Source: Plantactinospora mayteni (lineage in GTDB: Bacteria; Actinomycetota; Actinomycetes; Mycobacteriales; Micromonosporaceae). Taken from it: 64,000 nucleotides of DNA. A model generated the notes under the pieces. The model was not told the origin of the DNA, ran no database searches, and was given only the letters and a program-made list of their open reading frames with translations. The DNA lies in the NCBI RefSeq assembly GCF_016862935.1, contig NZ_BONX01000048.1, positions 116,903 to 180,902 of the forward strand, written 5' to 3'. How positions within the stretch are numbered: the stretch's first letter is position 1; every line of letters starts with the position of its first letter. Made by a program: the position numbers and the translations under genes. Positions 42,492 to 52,884 of this stretch are shown here, piece by piece.

Positions 42492-42549
42492 CGCTGGATC
42501 GTGTGCTCTTGCTACCCCCAGAGGGGCAGTAGCAGCACACGATCCAGCG
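42492..42549. repeat. Palindromic element, copy 2 (5' of DUF559 gene)
   Basis: A perfect 16-bp outer stem (CGCTGGATCGTGTGCT at 42492-42507 with 42534-42549) encloses a second stem of GCTACCCC with GGGGCAGT. The core 42501-42540 matches copy 1. Confidence 0.75.
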
Positions 42550-42668
42550 CGCCCCACCCGCCACCCGACGAGCGTCCGGCCGCCACCTGGCGGTCCGGTG
42601 CCGGGTCGACCCGTTGCCAACTCGATGTTGCGGCGGGAAGGATATTGGCCACGCGGAAGGGGCGAGCG

Positions 42669-43583
42669 ATGCGAGCGGTGGCGGTGACGGCACTGGGCGG
42701 TCCCGGTGTGCTGCGGGTGGTCGAGCGGCCGGACCCGGTGGCCGGCCCCGGCGAGATCCTCGTCCGGATACGCGCGGTGGCGGTGCATCCCGCCGACCTG
42801 GGCGCCCGGGTCGGGCGGATCCCCGGCGGCCCGATCGAGCCGCCGTTCCTGCTCGGCTGGGACTTCGCCGGTGACGTGGTGGCGGTCGGGGACGGGGTCA
42901 CCGAACACCGGCCCGGCAGTCGGGTCGCCGGAATGGTGCCGTGGTACCTCACCCGGGGCGCCGTCGGGGCGTACGCCGAGTTCGTGGTGGCCCGGCGGGA
43001 CTGGCTGGTCGCCGTGCCGGACGAGTTGGACGCGGCGGAGGCGGCCACCGTGGGGCTGAACGCGCTGACCGCCCGGCAGGCGCTGGAGACGATGTCGCTG
43101 GGCTCCGGGTCGACGGTGCTGGTCACCGGTGCCAGCGGCGGGGTGGGCGGATTCGCCGCGCAACTGGCGGCCCGGTCCGGCCACCGGGTGGTCGCGGTGG
43201 CCAGCTCCGACGACGAGGAGTGGGTACGCGGCCTCGGCGTCGCCGAGGTGGTGCCCCGCTCCGCCGAGCTGGCCGGGTTCGGACCGGTCCCGGCGGTCTT
43301 CGACGCGGTACCGGTCGGGGCGGCGGCCGGAGCCGCGGTCGCCGACGGCGGCACGCTGGTGACGACCCGGCCGGTACCGCCGCTCGATCCACCGCGCGGG
43401 ATACGGCAGCAGACGGTCCTGGTGCGGCTCGACCAGCCGATGCTGGCGGAGTTGATGACCGAGGTGGCCAAGGGGCGGCTGCGGACCCGGGTCGCGGCCT
43501 CGCTACCGCTGGCCGAGGCGGCCCACGCGCACCGGCTCGTGGAGGCGGGACGGCTGCGCGGAAAGATCGTCCTCGTGCCGTAG
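42669..43583 (+). CDS. NADPH-dependent quinone oxidoreductase-like (MDR superfamily)
   Basis: 304 residues from ATG 42669 (GGAAGGGG upstream). GroES-like N-terminal domain and Rossmann domain with VTGASGGVGGFAAQLAA. No zinc ligands, so of the quinone oxidoreductase type. Substrate unknown. Two further enzymes of this superfamily are encoded at 45880-46929 and 50807-51778; they are only distantly alike and not a tandem. Confidence 0.85.
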   Translation: MRAVAVTALGGPGVLRVVERPDPVAGPGEILVRIRAVAVHPADLGARVGRIPGGPIEPPFLLGWDFAGDVVAVGDGVTEHRPGSRVAGMVPWYLTRGAVGAYAEFVVARRDWLVAVPDELDAAEAATVGLNALTARQALETMSLGSGSTVLVTGASGGVGGFAAQLAARSGHRVVAVASSDDEEWVRGLGVAEVVPRSAELAGFGPVPAVFDAVPVGAAAGAAVADGGTLVTTRPVPPLDPPRGIRQQTVLVRLDQPMLAELMTEVAKGRLRTRVAASLPLAEAAHAHRLVEAGRLRGKIVLVP

Positions 43584-43890
43584 CGGCAGCGGCCGGGCAC
43601 CGACCCGGCGAAGCACCTCCGCACCGGGCAGCGGTCGCACGCAGACCAGGCGCAGCGCCTCCGCACCGGCAGTGGCCGGGCGCAGACCCGGCGAAGCCGT
43701 CACCGCATCGGCAACGGTCGGCATCCGCGCCGATCGGAGGGTCCACGTCGTCCACCACCATCGACGGTGGACCCGGCGACCGGACTGGCTCGCTCGGATC
43801 GCCCCACGGGGCGACCGCCGATTCGGATGTCACCGGACGACCCGGCGGGGGGTCGTACTGGGTGAACGCGGTCGGTGGGCAGGGGATGAT
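43584..43890 (+). other. Intergenic region with ~45-bp degenerate repeats
   Basis: 307 bp without a supported gene. Two to three imperfect units (CACCTCCGCACCG and CGCCTCCGCACCG anchors near 43613 and 43657) occupy the left half; the right half should carry the sigma-factor promoter. The sigma-factor GTG at 43891 is preceded by AGGGGA. Confidence 0.45.
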
Positions 43891-44421
43891 GTGGACGGAC
43901 AGCAGGCAATTCGAGAGGTGTACGCGGCTTCGGCGGCCCGGCTGGTGGCCCAGCTCTTCGCGGTTACCGCGAACTACGCCGAGGCGCAGGACGCCGTGCA
44001 GGAGGCGTTCGTCCGGGCACTGACCCGGTCGGGCCGGTTCCGGCAGCTCGACAACCCGGAGGCGTGGCTGCGTAGGGTCGCGCTGAACGTGGCGCGGAGC
44101 CGGTTCCGGCGCCAGTTGCGGCTCGACCGGCTGATCCGGTCCGGCCGGCTGACCGGAGTCGAGCGCGGCAGCCCGGAACTCTCACCCGACCACGTGGCGC
44201 TGGTCGCCGCCCTGCAACGGTTGCCCCGGGCCACCCGGGAGACCGTGGTGTTGCACCACATCGGCGACCTGCCGGTGGCCGAGGTCGCCGCCACGCTCGG
44301 CTGCTCGGTGGAGGCCGTCAAGACCCGACTGGTACGCGGCCGGCAGGCGCTCGCCGAGCACCTGGACGAGGCGGCATCACCAGTCAGCGGCGCTGCCGCC
44401 GGTCGGGCGAACCGCCGCTGA
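43891..44421 (+). CDS. ECF sigma factor (SigE-family type)
   Basis: 176 residues from GTG 43891; an upstream in-frame ORF extension is unsupported. Region 2 (VAQLFAVTANYAEAQDAVQEAFVRAL, NPEAWLRRVALNVARSRFRR) and region 4 (LPRATRETVVLHHIGDLPVAEVAATLGCSVEAVKTRLVRGR). The downstream gene 52 bp away encodes a single-pass membrane protein with an extracellular BNR-type propeller, the likely sensor or anti-sigma partner. Confidence 0.9.
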   Translation: MDGQQAIREVYAASAARLVAQLFAVTANYAEAQDAVQEAFVRALTRSGRFRQLDNPEAWLRRVALNVARSRFRRQLRLDRLIRSGRLTGVERGSPELSPDHVALVAALQRLPRATRETVVLHHIGDLPVAEVAATLGCSVEAVKTRLVRGRQALAEHLDEAASPVSGAAAGRANRR

Positions 44422-44473
44422 CCCGCCCGATCTTCCCCGTATCCACGTCGCACACCCAGACCGGAGGATATCC

Positions 44474-45817
44474 ATGCCCGAACTCGATTTTCCCGGCCTC
44501 GACCAGGCGGCCCAGGCCGCGTTCAGGCCGCACTTCGCCGAGGTGGAACGCCGGGCGCGGCGCCGACGGCGGCGTACCCGGGTGGCCGGGGCCGCCGCGC
44601 TGGCCGCCGTGGTCGTCGTCGGTGCCGGGGCGGTCTGGCGCGGCCTGCCCTCTGGGGACGGCGGTGACCGGTACGGCACCCTGGGCCCGCCGATCGCGCT
44701 CGACCGTACGCCCGACTTCGTCCCGACGCCGGCCCCGAGCGCCTCGCCGGGAGCCAACCCGCCAGCCCTGCCCACCGTGACCGGCTGGATGCTCGCCGGC
44801 GACCTGCGCCGGCTCTACCTGCGATACCGCGACTGCGAAGGGGAGAACTGCGCGATCCGGCTCGCGGCCACCGTCGACGGCGGGGCGAACTGGGAGTCGT
44901 ACCCGCTGCCGGTGCCGGACAACAGCCTGGTCGGGCTGCGGGTGGTGGCGCCGCGGACGCTGGTGGCCGAGGTGCAGACCAGGCCGAAGCGCGACGACGG
45001 CGTGATCGAGGGCGACCGGATCCGGCAGTTCTGGCTCGCCAGTACCGACGGCGGGGTCAACTGGCGGGAGATCCAGATCACCGAGGTCGCCGCCGTGCCG
45101 GAGACGTACCGGCCGTTGGAGTGGCTGCCCGACATCGACGGGTTGACGGTGCTGGCGGCGGACCCGGCGACCGGGGAGGTGGTCCGGCTGGCCGAGCAGG
45201 TGCCGCTGCAACACGCGCGGGTGATCGAGGGCAGGGCGGCGGGCGCCGGGCTGTGGGTCACCGGCTGGGCCGACGAGACCATCGGCTCGGTGCGGGAGGA
45301 GAACGGCACCGTCTCGGAGAACGTTGCGATCTTCAGCGGCAGCGCGATCGGGGTCAGCTCGGACGGTGGACGCAGCTGGCGGCGGACGGTGCTGCCCGAG
45401 GACATCGAGGCGGGCGGGAACGCGGGGGCCGCCGCACTGGCGATCGGCGACCAGGTCGCGTACGCGGTCGGCCAGGTCGACGGCGAGCTGCGGGTGTACC
45501 GCAGCGTCGACCAGGGGCGGACCTGGCGGCGTACGGCCGCACGGGCCCAGGTCGGCGATCGGATGATCCACGCCTCGGTCCGGCCCGACGGTGCGCTCTT
45601 GATCCAGGCCGGCATCCTGGCCGGCGAGAACCCGATGATGTTCGAGAGCCTCGACCGGGGCGAGCGGCTGCGGGAGATCCCGGTCGGTCCCGGTGCCTCG
45701 GCGGTGGCCGTTCCCGGCGGCTATGCCCAGCACGGCACCCAGGACTCCTCCGGCGGATGGCTCTCCTCGGACGGCATCGCCTGGTCGTACGTCGGCCCGC
45801 CCACGATCAACCGCTGA
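44474..45817 (+). CDS. Single-pass membrane protein with BNR/sialidase-like propeller
   Basis: 447 residues from ATG 44474. A short basic cytosolic part (residues 1-36), one hydrophobic segment (VAGAAALAAVVVVGAGAVW), then a ~390-residue outer part with repeated STDGGxNW / SSDGGRSW / SVDQGRTW Asp-box motifs, the mark of a beta-propeller. No catalytic sialidase triad is evident. As the gene after an ECF sigma factor it may act as a sensor or anti-sigma protein through its short N-terminus, but that segment shows no zinc-binding HxxxCxxC. Inference only. Confidence 0.78.
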   Translation: MPELDFPGLDQAAQAAFRPHFAEVERRARRRRRRTRVAGAAALAAVVVVGAGAVWRGLPSGDGGDRYGTLGPPIALDRTPDFVPTPAPSASPGANPPALPTVTGWMLAGDLRRLYLRYRDCEGENCAIRLAATVDGGANWESYPLPVPDNSLVGLRVVAPRTLVAEVQTRPKRDDGVIEGDRIRQFWLASTDGGVNWREIQITEVAAVPETYRPLEWLPDIDGLTVLAADPATGEVVRLAEQVPLQHARVIEGRAAGAGLWVTGWADETIGSVREENGTVSENVAIFSGSAIGVSSDGGRSWRRTVLPEDIEAGGNAGAAALAIGDQVAYAVGQVDGELRVYRSVDQGRTWRRTAARAQVGDRMIHASVRPDGALLIQAGILAGENPMMFESLDRGERLREIPVGPGASAVAVPGGYAQHGTQDSSGGWLSSDGIAWSYVGPPTINR

Positions 45818-45819
45818 CC

Positions 45820-45853
45820 CCGCCCGGCGTGTCGACCCCGTACCGCCGGGCGG
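45820..45853. terminator. Bidirectional hairpin between convergent genes
   Basis: CCGCCCGGCG at 45820-45829 pairs perfectly with 45844-45853, in the 62-bp gap between the BNR-protein gene and the oxidoreductase gene. Confidence 0.65.
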
Positions 45854-45879
45854 AGCGCGGGCAGCCGTGCCGGTGACGG

Positions 45880-46929
45880 TCAGGACTCGCTGGTCACCAC
45901 CAGCACCTTGCCGACCGCCGAGTTCTGCACGGCGGCGTGCGCCTGGGCGGCCTGGTCCAGCGGGTAGTAGTGCAGCGGCAGGCCCGCCTCGGTGCCGACC
46001 CGGAGCACCCCGGACGACGCGGCGGCGGCGACGTCCGTCACGGCCAGCGCCTTGGCGACCGTCGGCAGGGTGTAGACCAGCACGAACTGCCAGCGGACGT
46101 TCGGCACCATCAGCGGGCGGACCGGCAGGGTGAGCGCGGCGCCACCGTCGTCGGCGTACACCGCGACCGCGCCGTTGGCACCGATCACCTGGCAGTCGAT
46201 CTCGGCGTTGCGGGCGGCGGCGACCTCGACGATCGCGTCCACCCCGTCCGGCGTGATCTTCCGGACCTCGGCCACCACGTCCTCCTCGCGGTAGTCGATC
46301 ACGTACGACGCGCCGGCCGCGACCGCGAGCTGGGCCTTCTCCGCGCTGCTGACCGTGGCGATGACGGTGGCGTCGGCCCAGCGGGCGAGCTGGATGGCGG
46401 CGTTGCCGACCGCGCCCGCCCCGCCCTGCACCAGGATGGTGCGCCCGGTCAGCGCGCCGACGTCGAGGCGGTCGGGCATCGTCTCGCCGACCGTCAGGCA
46501 GCGGTGCGCGGTCAGGAACGGGATGCCGAGGGCGGCGCCGAGGTCGAACGAGGCCGAGCCGAGCCGCACCACCTGCCGGACCGGCACCACCGTGTACTCC
46601 GCCGCGGTGCCCCAGGGCCGCTGCCAGGCCGCCTCCCAGATCCACACCCGCTCGCCGGCCAGCTTCGCGTCGACACCGGTACCGACCGACTCGATGATCC
46701 CCGCACCGTCCTGGTTCGGGATCTGCCAGCCGTTCCGGGGCGGCCCGCCAGAGCCGTCGCCCTGCCGCGACTTCCAGTCGGTGGGGTTCACCCCCGAGAC
46801 GGCGACCCGGACCAGCACCTCGCCCGGACCCGGCTCCGGCACCGGCCGGTCCACCAGCTCCAGCACGGACGGATCGCCGGTGCGCTGGTAGACGGCCGCC
46901 TTCATCGTCGACTTCTCCGGTGCTGCCAC
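45880..46929 (-). CDS. Quinone oxidoreductase-like (MDR superfamily)
   Basis: 349 residues from GTG 46929 (GAGAGG 9 nt upstream); ATG 46905 is in frame. GroES-like domain (RVAVSGVNPTDWKSRQG) and Rossmann fold with ILVQGGAGAVGNAAIQLARWADATVI. NADPH-dependent reduction of quinones or enones is the family activity. Upstream lies a 490-bp gap with direct repeats. Confidence 0.87.
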   Translation of the reverse strand: MAAPEKSTMKAAVYQRTGDPSVLELVDRPVPEPGPGEVLVRVAVSGVNPTDWKSRQGDGSGGPPRNGWQIPNQDGAGIIESVGTGVDAKLAGERVWIWEAAWQRPWGTAAEYTVVPVRQVVRLGSASFDLGAALGIPFLTAHRCLTVGETMPDRLDVGALTGRTILVQGGAGAVGNAAIQLARWADATVIATVSSAEKAQLAVAAGASYVIDYREEDVVAEVRKITPDGVDAIVEVAAARNAEIDCQVIGANGAVAVYADDGGAALTLPVRPLMVPNVRWQFVLVYTLPTVAKALAVTDVAAAASSGVLRVGTEAGLPLHYYPLDQAAQAHAAVQNSAVGKVLVVTSES

Positions 46930-47420
46930 GTCCGATCACCTCTCGTCTCGATCCGCCGGCCGGCCAGGCCAGCCCGGCCGACCTGCTCGCCCCGACCCGC
47001 TCGCCCCGACCTGCTCGCCCCGAATCCCGCACGCGCCACGACCGATCACCATCGTGCTGCCCGAACGGGTGCACACGAACGACCGATCACCATCTTGCTG
47101 CCCGAACGGGTGGATCGGCAGGGTTTCGTCGTCGGTCGCCGGTGTGCGGCGTCACAAACTGGGGCGGGGGCCACACCCGCGCTCGCCGCCGCCACAGGTC
47201 CGACCCGTGGTCGACTCCGCCCGGCCTCGCGGTTGGCTGGCGGAACGGGCCGGGAAGCGACGGGGAACACGTTGTGAAAGCCTGGTCAGGGATCGTTCAG
47301 GTTTGTCGGGTAGGACTGGTGGGCAAGGGTCCGTCTGTCGAGGGCGCCGGCCTGCCGGTCGGTTCCGCCGGAGGTGCGGGCCGGGCGGGCGGCGTTGACG
47401 GGGAGTAGTCCGGGGCGCCC
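46930..47420. other. Large intergenic region with two repeat sets
   Basis: 491 bp between divergent genes, no supported CDS. A 14-bp CTGCTCGCCCCGAC-type unit is repeated three times near 46983-47025. A 33-bp direct repeat (CGACCGATCACCATC...CCCGAACGGGTG) occurs at 47039-47071 and 47080-47112 with one mismatch; each copy ends in CCCGAACGGG, a 10-bp inverted repeat, so these look like paired protein-binding sites. Confidence 0.55.
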
Positions 47421-49496
<2,076 letters not shown>

Positions 49497-49499
<3 letters not shown>

Positions 49500-49601
49500 C
49501 CGTAGCCGTAGCCGTCGGCGCTCGGCACTGGGCGGGTGGCGGGTGGCGCGCTCGGCGGGTGGCGCGCTCGGCAGGTGGCGCACTCGGCGGGCGGCGGGCG
49601 G
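49497..49601. repeat. Intergenic repeats between acyltransferase and fkbM
   Basis: Three GTAGCC hexamers, then four degenerate 16-17-bp units of GTGGCGCGCTCGGCGG type fill the gap between convergent genes. No hairpin terminator is obvious. Confidence 0.75.
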
Positions 49602-50429
49602 TCAGTGGGACCGGAGCACCACGTCCTTGCTGAGGTCGCCCCAGCCGGTCTCCCGGGCCAGGGCGACGGTGTCGCGCAACTGCGACTCGTCCACCGGCTG
49701 CTCCCGGCCGGCCTGTTGCAGGGCGACCGTGAAGTTGGCGCAGAGGTATTTCAGCAGGTCGTCGTCGGCGTGCAGGATCTCGCAGATGCCGGCGACCCGG
49801 CGGCGGTGGAACAGCCCGGCCATCCCCTCCAGGGCGGCCTGCTCGTGACCCTCGACGTCGATCTTGAACAGCAGCGAGTCGTCGTCGCCGAGCTGGATCC
49901 GCTCGTCCAGCCGGAAGCACTCCACCTCGACGCCCCGGTCGTTCCGCACCCGCAGCGACGCGACACCGGTGTGCTCGTGCAGGTAGAGCCGGGCGGTGCC
50001 GGCCCGGTCACTGGCGGCACCCGCGTGCAGCACGGTGCCCGGGTAGTCGCCGGTGGCCGCCGCGATCGTCTTGCGCAGCCAGGGCAGGACGGCCGGGTTC
50101 GGTTCGACCAGATGCAGTTCGCGGAGGCCGTAGTAGCAGGTCGAGAAGGCCACCTCGCCGTAGTTGGCGCCGACGTCGATCGCCACGGTGGGCCGGATCT
50201 CGGAGACCAGGCGTCGCCAGGCGGCAACCGCCTTCCGGTCGAGGTTTCCCTTGTAGACGGCGAGTTCGGTACCCCTGATGTCGGTGTGGTCGGCGTGCAG
50301 TACGACGCCGATCTCGTTGCGGAACGCCCCTGCGCGGGTACGGAGGGCGATCCGGTGGGCGGCCCGGCGGACGTGGTGCGCACCGGACTGGTGGTAGGCA
50401 CGGCGCAGCGTCGATCGAAAAGTTGGCAT
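49602..50429 (-). CDS. FkbM-family methyltransferase
   Basis: 275 residues from ATG 50429. SAM-binding motif I is TVAIDVGANYGEVAFS; LHLVEPNPAVLPWLRKT is motif II; FKIDVEGHEQAALEGM is the FkbM signature. Family members O-methylate sugars or polyketides. No biosynthetic cluster surrounds it, so surface-glycan modification (compare the acyltransferase next door) is more likely. The ribosome site is weak, so the start is tentative. Confidence 0.85.
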   Translation of the reverse strand: MPTFRSTLRRAYHQSGAHHVRRAAHRIALRTRAGAFRNEIGVVLHADHTDIRGTELAVYKGNLDRKAVAAWRRLVSEIRPTVAIDVGANYGEVAFSTCYYGLRELHLVEPNPAVLPWLRKTIAAATGDYPGTVLHAGAASDRAGTARLYLHEHTGVASLRVRNDRGVEVECFRLDERIQLGDDDSLLFKIDVEGHEQAALEGMAGLFHRRRVAGICEILHADDDLLKYLCANFTVALQQAGREQPVDESQLRDTVALARETGWGDLSKDVVLRSH

Positions 50430-50806
50430 ACCGTTGACCGTTCTCGCTGATCGTTGGGGGTTTGTCACCCGTCCGGGGCCCGCCGGCTCCAGCGACCTCC
50501 TCCAGTAGGGCCTGCTCCTCGGGCATGTTACGCAGACAATCACCTAGAGCAACAGACCCGATACGTAGCGGAGTAATACGCGGAACAGTCTCGCGTTTTC
50601 CCAGGTCGTGACCGGGGTGCGGGACAGTCCCGGCGCTCCCGGGCGTACGCCGCACAAACCCCGTTCTCCGGCGCCGTTCTCCCCGCCGGAGCCGGTACGC
50701 CCACCGATCCGAGCCGGTCGGAAAGCCGACACCGCTGGGGCCGACGGTTCTCGCCGATCGCGGGGATCCGGGGGTGCCGTGGCGGCGTACGGGGGACGAT
50801 GGCCGC
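50430..50806. other. Divergent intergenic region, no gene seen
   Basis: 377 bp between fkbM and the oxidoreductase gene. It must contain both promoters. Open frames here on the minus strand are unsupported readings. AGAGCAACAGACCC near 50547 and an AT-rich stretch around 50570 are the most promoter-like places, but nothing is firm. Confidence 0.35.
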
Positions 50807-51778
50807 ATGCGGGCGGTGCTGATGCGGCGACACGGCGGACCGGAGGTCCTGGAGATCGTGGACGCCCCGACGCCGCAGCTCGGCGCCGGTCAGCTCCTCG
50901 TCGACGTCGCCGCCGTCGGGGTCAACTTCACCGACGTCTACCAGCGGCAGGGCGTCCAGCCGTACGCGGGCGACCTGCCGGCGGTGCCGGGGCAGGAGGG
51001 CGCCGGCACGGTGGCGGCGGTCGGGCCGGGGGTCGAGGGTGTCGCCGTGGGCGACCGGGTGGCCTGGGTGAGCGTGCCCGGCGGGTACGCCCAGCAGGTC
51101 GCGATCCCGGCCGAGCGGGCGGTGCCGGTGCCGGAACACGTCGACTTCCCGGTCGCGGCGGCGGCGATGATGCAGGGGCTGACCGCGCACTACCTGTCGC
51201 ACACCACCCATCCGGTGGCGGCCGGCGAGCCGGTAGTGGTGCACGCGGCGGCCGGTGGGGTCGGACTGCTGCTCACCCAGCTCGTCAAGCTGGCCGGTGG
51301 GATCGTCGTGGGCACCACCTCGACGGACCAGAAGGCCGAGCTGGCCCGTCAGGCGGGTGCGGACCACGTCGCCCGGTACGACAGCTTCCTCGACACGGTC
51401 CGCGAGCTGACCGGCGGTGCCGGTGCGGCGGTGGTCTACGACGGCGTCGGCCGGGCCACCTTCGACGACAGCCTGGCCGCGCTGCGTCGCCGTGGCCTGC
51501 TGGTCGCGTACGGCGCCAGCAGTGGGCCGGTGCCGCCGGTCGAGACCGAGCGGCTGGCCGCCGGAGGCTCGCTCTATCTGACCCGGCCCACCCTGCCGCA
51601 GCACATCGAGAGTCGCGCCGAGTTGCTGGGTCGGGCCGCCGACCTGTTCGGCTGGATCGGCGCGGGGCGGCTGTCGATCCGGATCGGCGCGACGTACCCG
51701 CTCACCGACGCGCCCCGGGCACACGCCGACCTGGAGGGACGGCGTACCAGCGGCAAGTCCCTGCTGTTGCCCGGCTGA
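50807..51778 (+). CDS. qor: NADPH:quinone oxidoreductase
   Basis: 323 residues from ATG 50807 with GGGGGA upstream. QOR features: VGVNFTDVYQRQG, PGQEGAGTVAAVGPGV and the nucleotide-binding VVVHAAAGGVGLLLTQL. No zinc residues. One-electron quinone reduction by family. Converges on the HAD-fusion gene. Confidence 0.9.
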   Translation: MRAVLMRRHGGPEVLEIVDAPTPQLGAGQLLVDVAAVGVNFTDVYQRQGVQPYAGDLPAVPGQEGAGTVAAVGPGVEGVAVGDRVAWVSVPGGYAQQVAIPAERAVPVPEHVDFPVAAAAMMQGLTAHYLSHTTHPVAAGEPVVVHAAAGGVGLLLTQLVKLAGGIVVGTTSTDQKAELARQAGADHVARYDSFLDTVRELTGGAGAAVVYDGVGRATFDDSLAALRRRGLLVAYGASSGPVPPVETERLAAGGSLYLTRPTLPQHIESRAELLGRAADLFGWIGAGRLSIRIGATYPLTDAPRAHADLEGRRTSGKSLLLPG

Positions 51779-51811
51779 CGGCGCCGGCCGCCCCGGGTCG
51801 GGCGGACAGAC

Positions 51812-52813
51812 TCAGCAGGTGGAGTGGAAGAGGCCGCCCACCGGCTCGCGGACGGCGAGGGTGTTGTAGAGCTCGACGGCCTCGCCGGTCCGGGCCACGT
51901 GCACCTCGGCCGCCCGTTCCTGGAGGAACCGCAGCGTCGCCGGGTCGACCCGGAGCCGCCCGTCGAAGCCCTCGGAGAGCACCACCCGGGTCGCCCCGTT
52001 GTCGAGCAACTCCTCGACGTCGGCCGGCTGGATCCCGGGCTCGTGCCGGGTGCCGGTCTCGGTCCAGTCCCAGGACCGGCCGCCGCCCGGATAGAGCTTG
52101 AAGTCCTTGCCCTCGCCAAGCCCGTCGACCGTCATCCGGCCCCAGGAGATCTCCTGGATCCGCGGCGACCGGGCCGGCGGCACCGACCTCTCGGTGAGGT
52201 CGGTGACGTGCGGCAACACCACCGCGACGAGCTGTTCGGCGTCCGGGTCGAGCGGGTACGACCCGTGCGGGATCGCCACCACCCGCATCCCGGCGGCGGC
52301 GGCCGAGCGTACCCCGTTGCTGGAGTCCTCGACCGCGACGCAGCGGCCGGCGGACACGCCGAGGCGCTGCGCGACTCCGAGGTAGGCGTCCGGGGCCGGC
52401 TTGCCCCGGGCCACCTCCTCGGTGGAGAGCGTCACCCGGAACTGGTCGGTCAGCCCCATCGCGTCCAGCGCCACGTCGATCAGCTTGCGCGGGGACGAGC
52501 TGGCCAGCCCGAGCGGCCAGTGCCGGGCGAGCCGGCGGACCACCTCGGGCGCGCCGTCGATGACCGGCAGGTGGGTCTGGTACTCCCGGGCCATCAAGTC
52601 GATCACGTCGGTCGCGACCTGCTCGGCGCTGCCGGGTACGCCGAGTTCGCCGAGGTAGCGGGCCCATTCGCCGGTGTTCATCCCCATCAGCCGGCGCTGG
52701 GTGTCGGGCTGCCACCGGCCGCCGGAGGCGTCGACGTAACGCCGGCGGACCCGCTCCCAGACCGGTTCCGAGTCCACCAGTACGCCGTCCAGGTCGAAGA
52801 CCACCGCATCCAC
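51812..52813 (-). CDS. HAD hydrolase fused to Mth938-like domain
   Basis: 333 residues from GTG 52813 (GGAG 5 nt upstream). Residues ~1-210 are a beta-phosphoglucomutase-like HAD: DLDGVLVDSEP with the nucleophile Asp, SSSPRKL, GKPAPDAYLG, EDSSNG. Residues ~215-333 are a complete Mth938/NDUFAF3-like domain (ISWGRMTVDG, KDFKLYPGGGRSWDW, PVGGLFHSTC). The Mth938 domain is normally a separate ~120-residue protein. An internal in-frame GTG at 52183 has GAGAGG 3 nt upstream, so it could also be made alone. The junction has no stop codon. Confidence 0.85.
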   Translation of the reverse strand: MDAVVFDLDGVLVDSEPVWERVRRRYVDASGGRWQPDTQRRLMGMNTGEWARYLGELGVPGSAEQVATDVIDLMAREYQTHLPVIDGAPEVVRRLARHWPLGLASSSPRKLIDVALDAMGLTDQFRVTLSTEEVARGKPAPDAYLGVAQRLGVSAGRCVAVEDSSNGVRSAAAAGMRVVAIPHGSYPLDPDAEQLVAVVLPHVTDLTERSVPPARSPRIQEISWGRMTVDGLGEGKDFKLYPGGGRSWDWTETGTRHEPGIQPADVEELLDNGATRVVLSEGFDGRLRVDPATLRFLQERAAEVHVARTGEAVELYNTLAVREPVGGLFHSTC

Positions 52814-52884
52814 CACGGCTCCATCCTGCCCCAGTCGGGCGTCGCCGGCCGCCCTGGGCACCGGCCGGCCGGCTGCCGGACGGG

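Noticed and set aside
44384..47074. 896-residue minus-strand frame over the BNR and oxidoreductase genes
   Set aside because: Composition of a frame shadow; real genes with motifs occupy both strands there.
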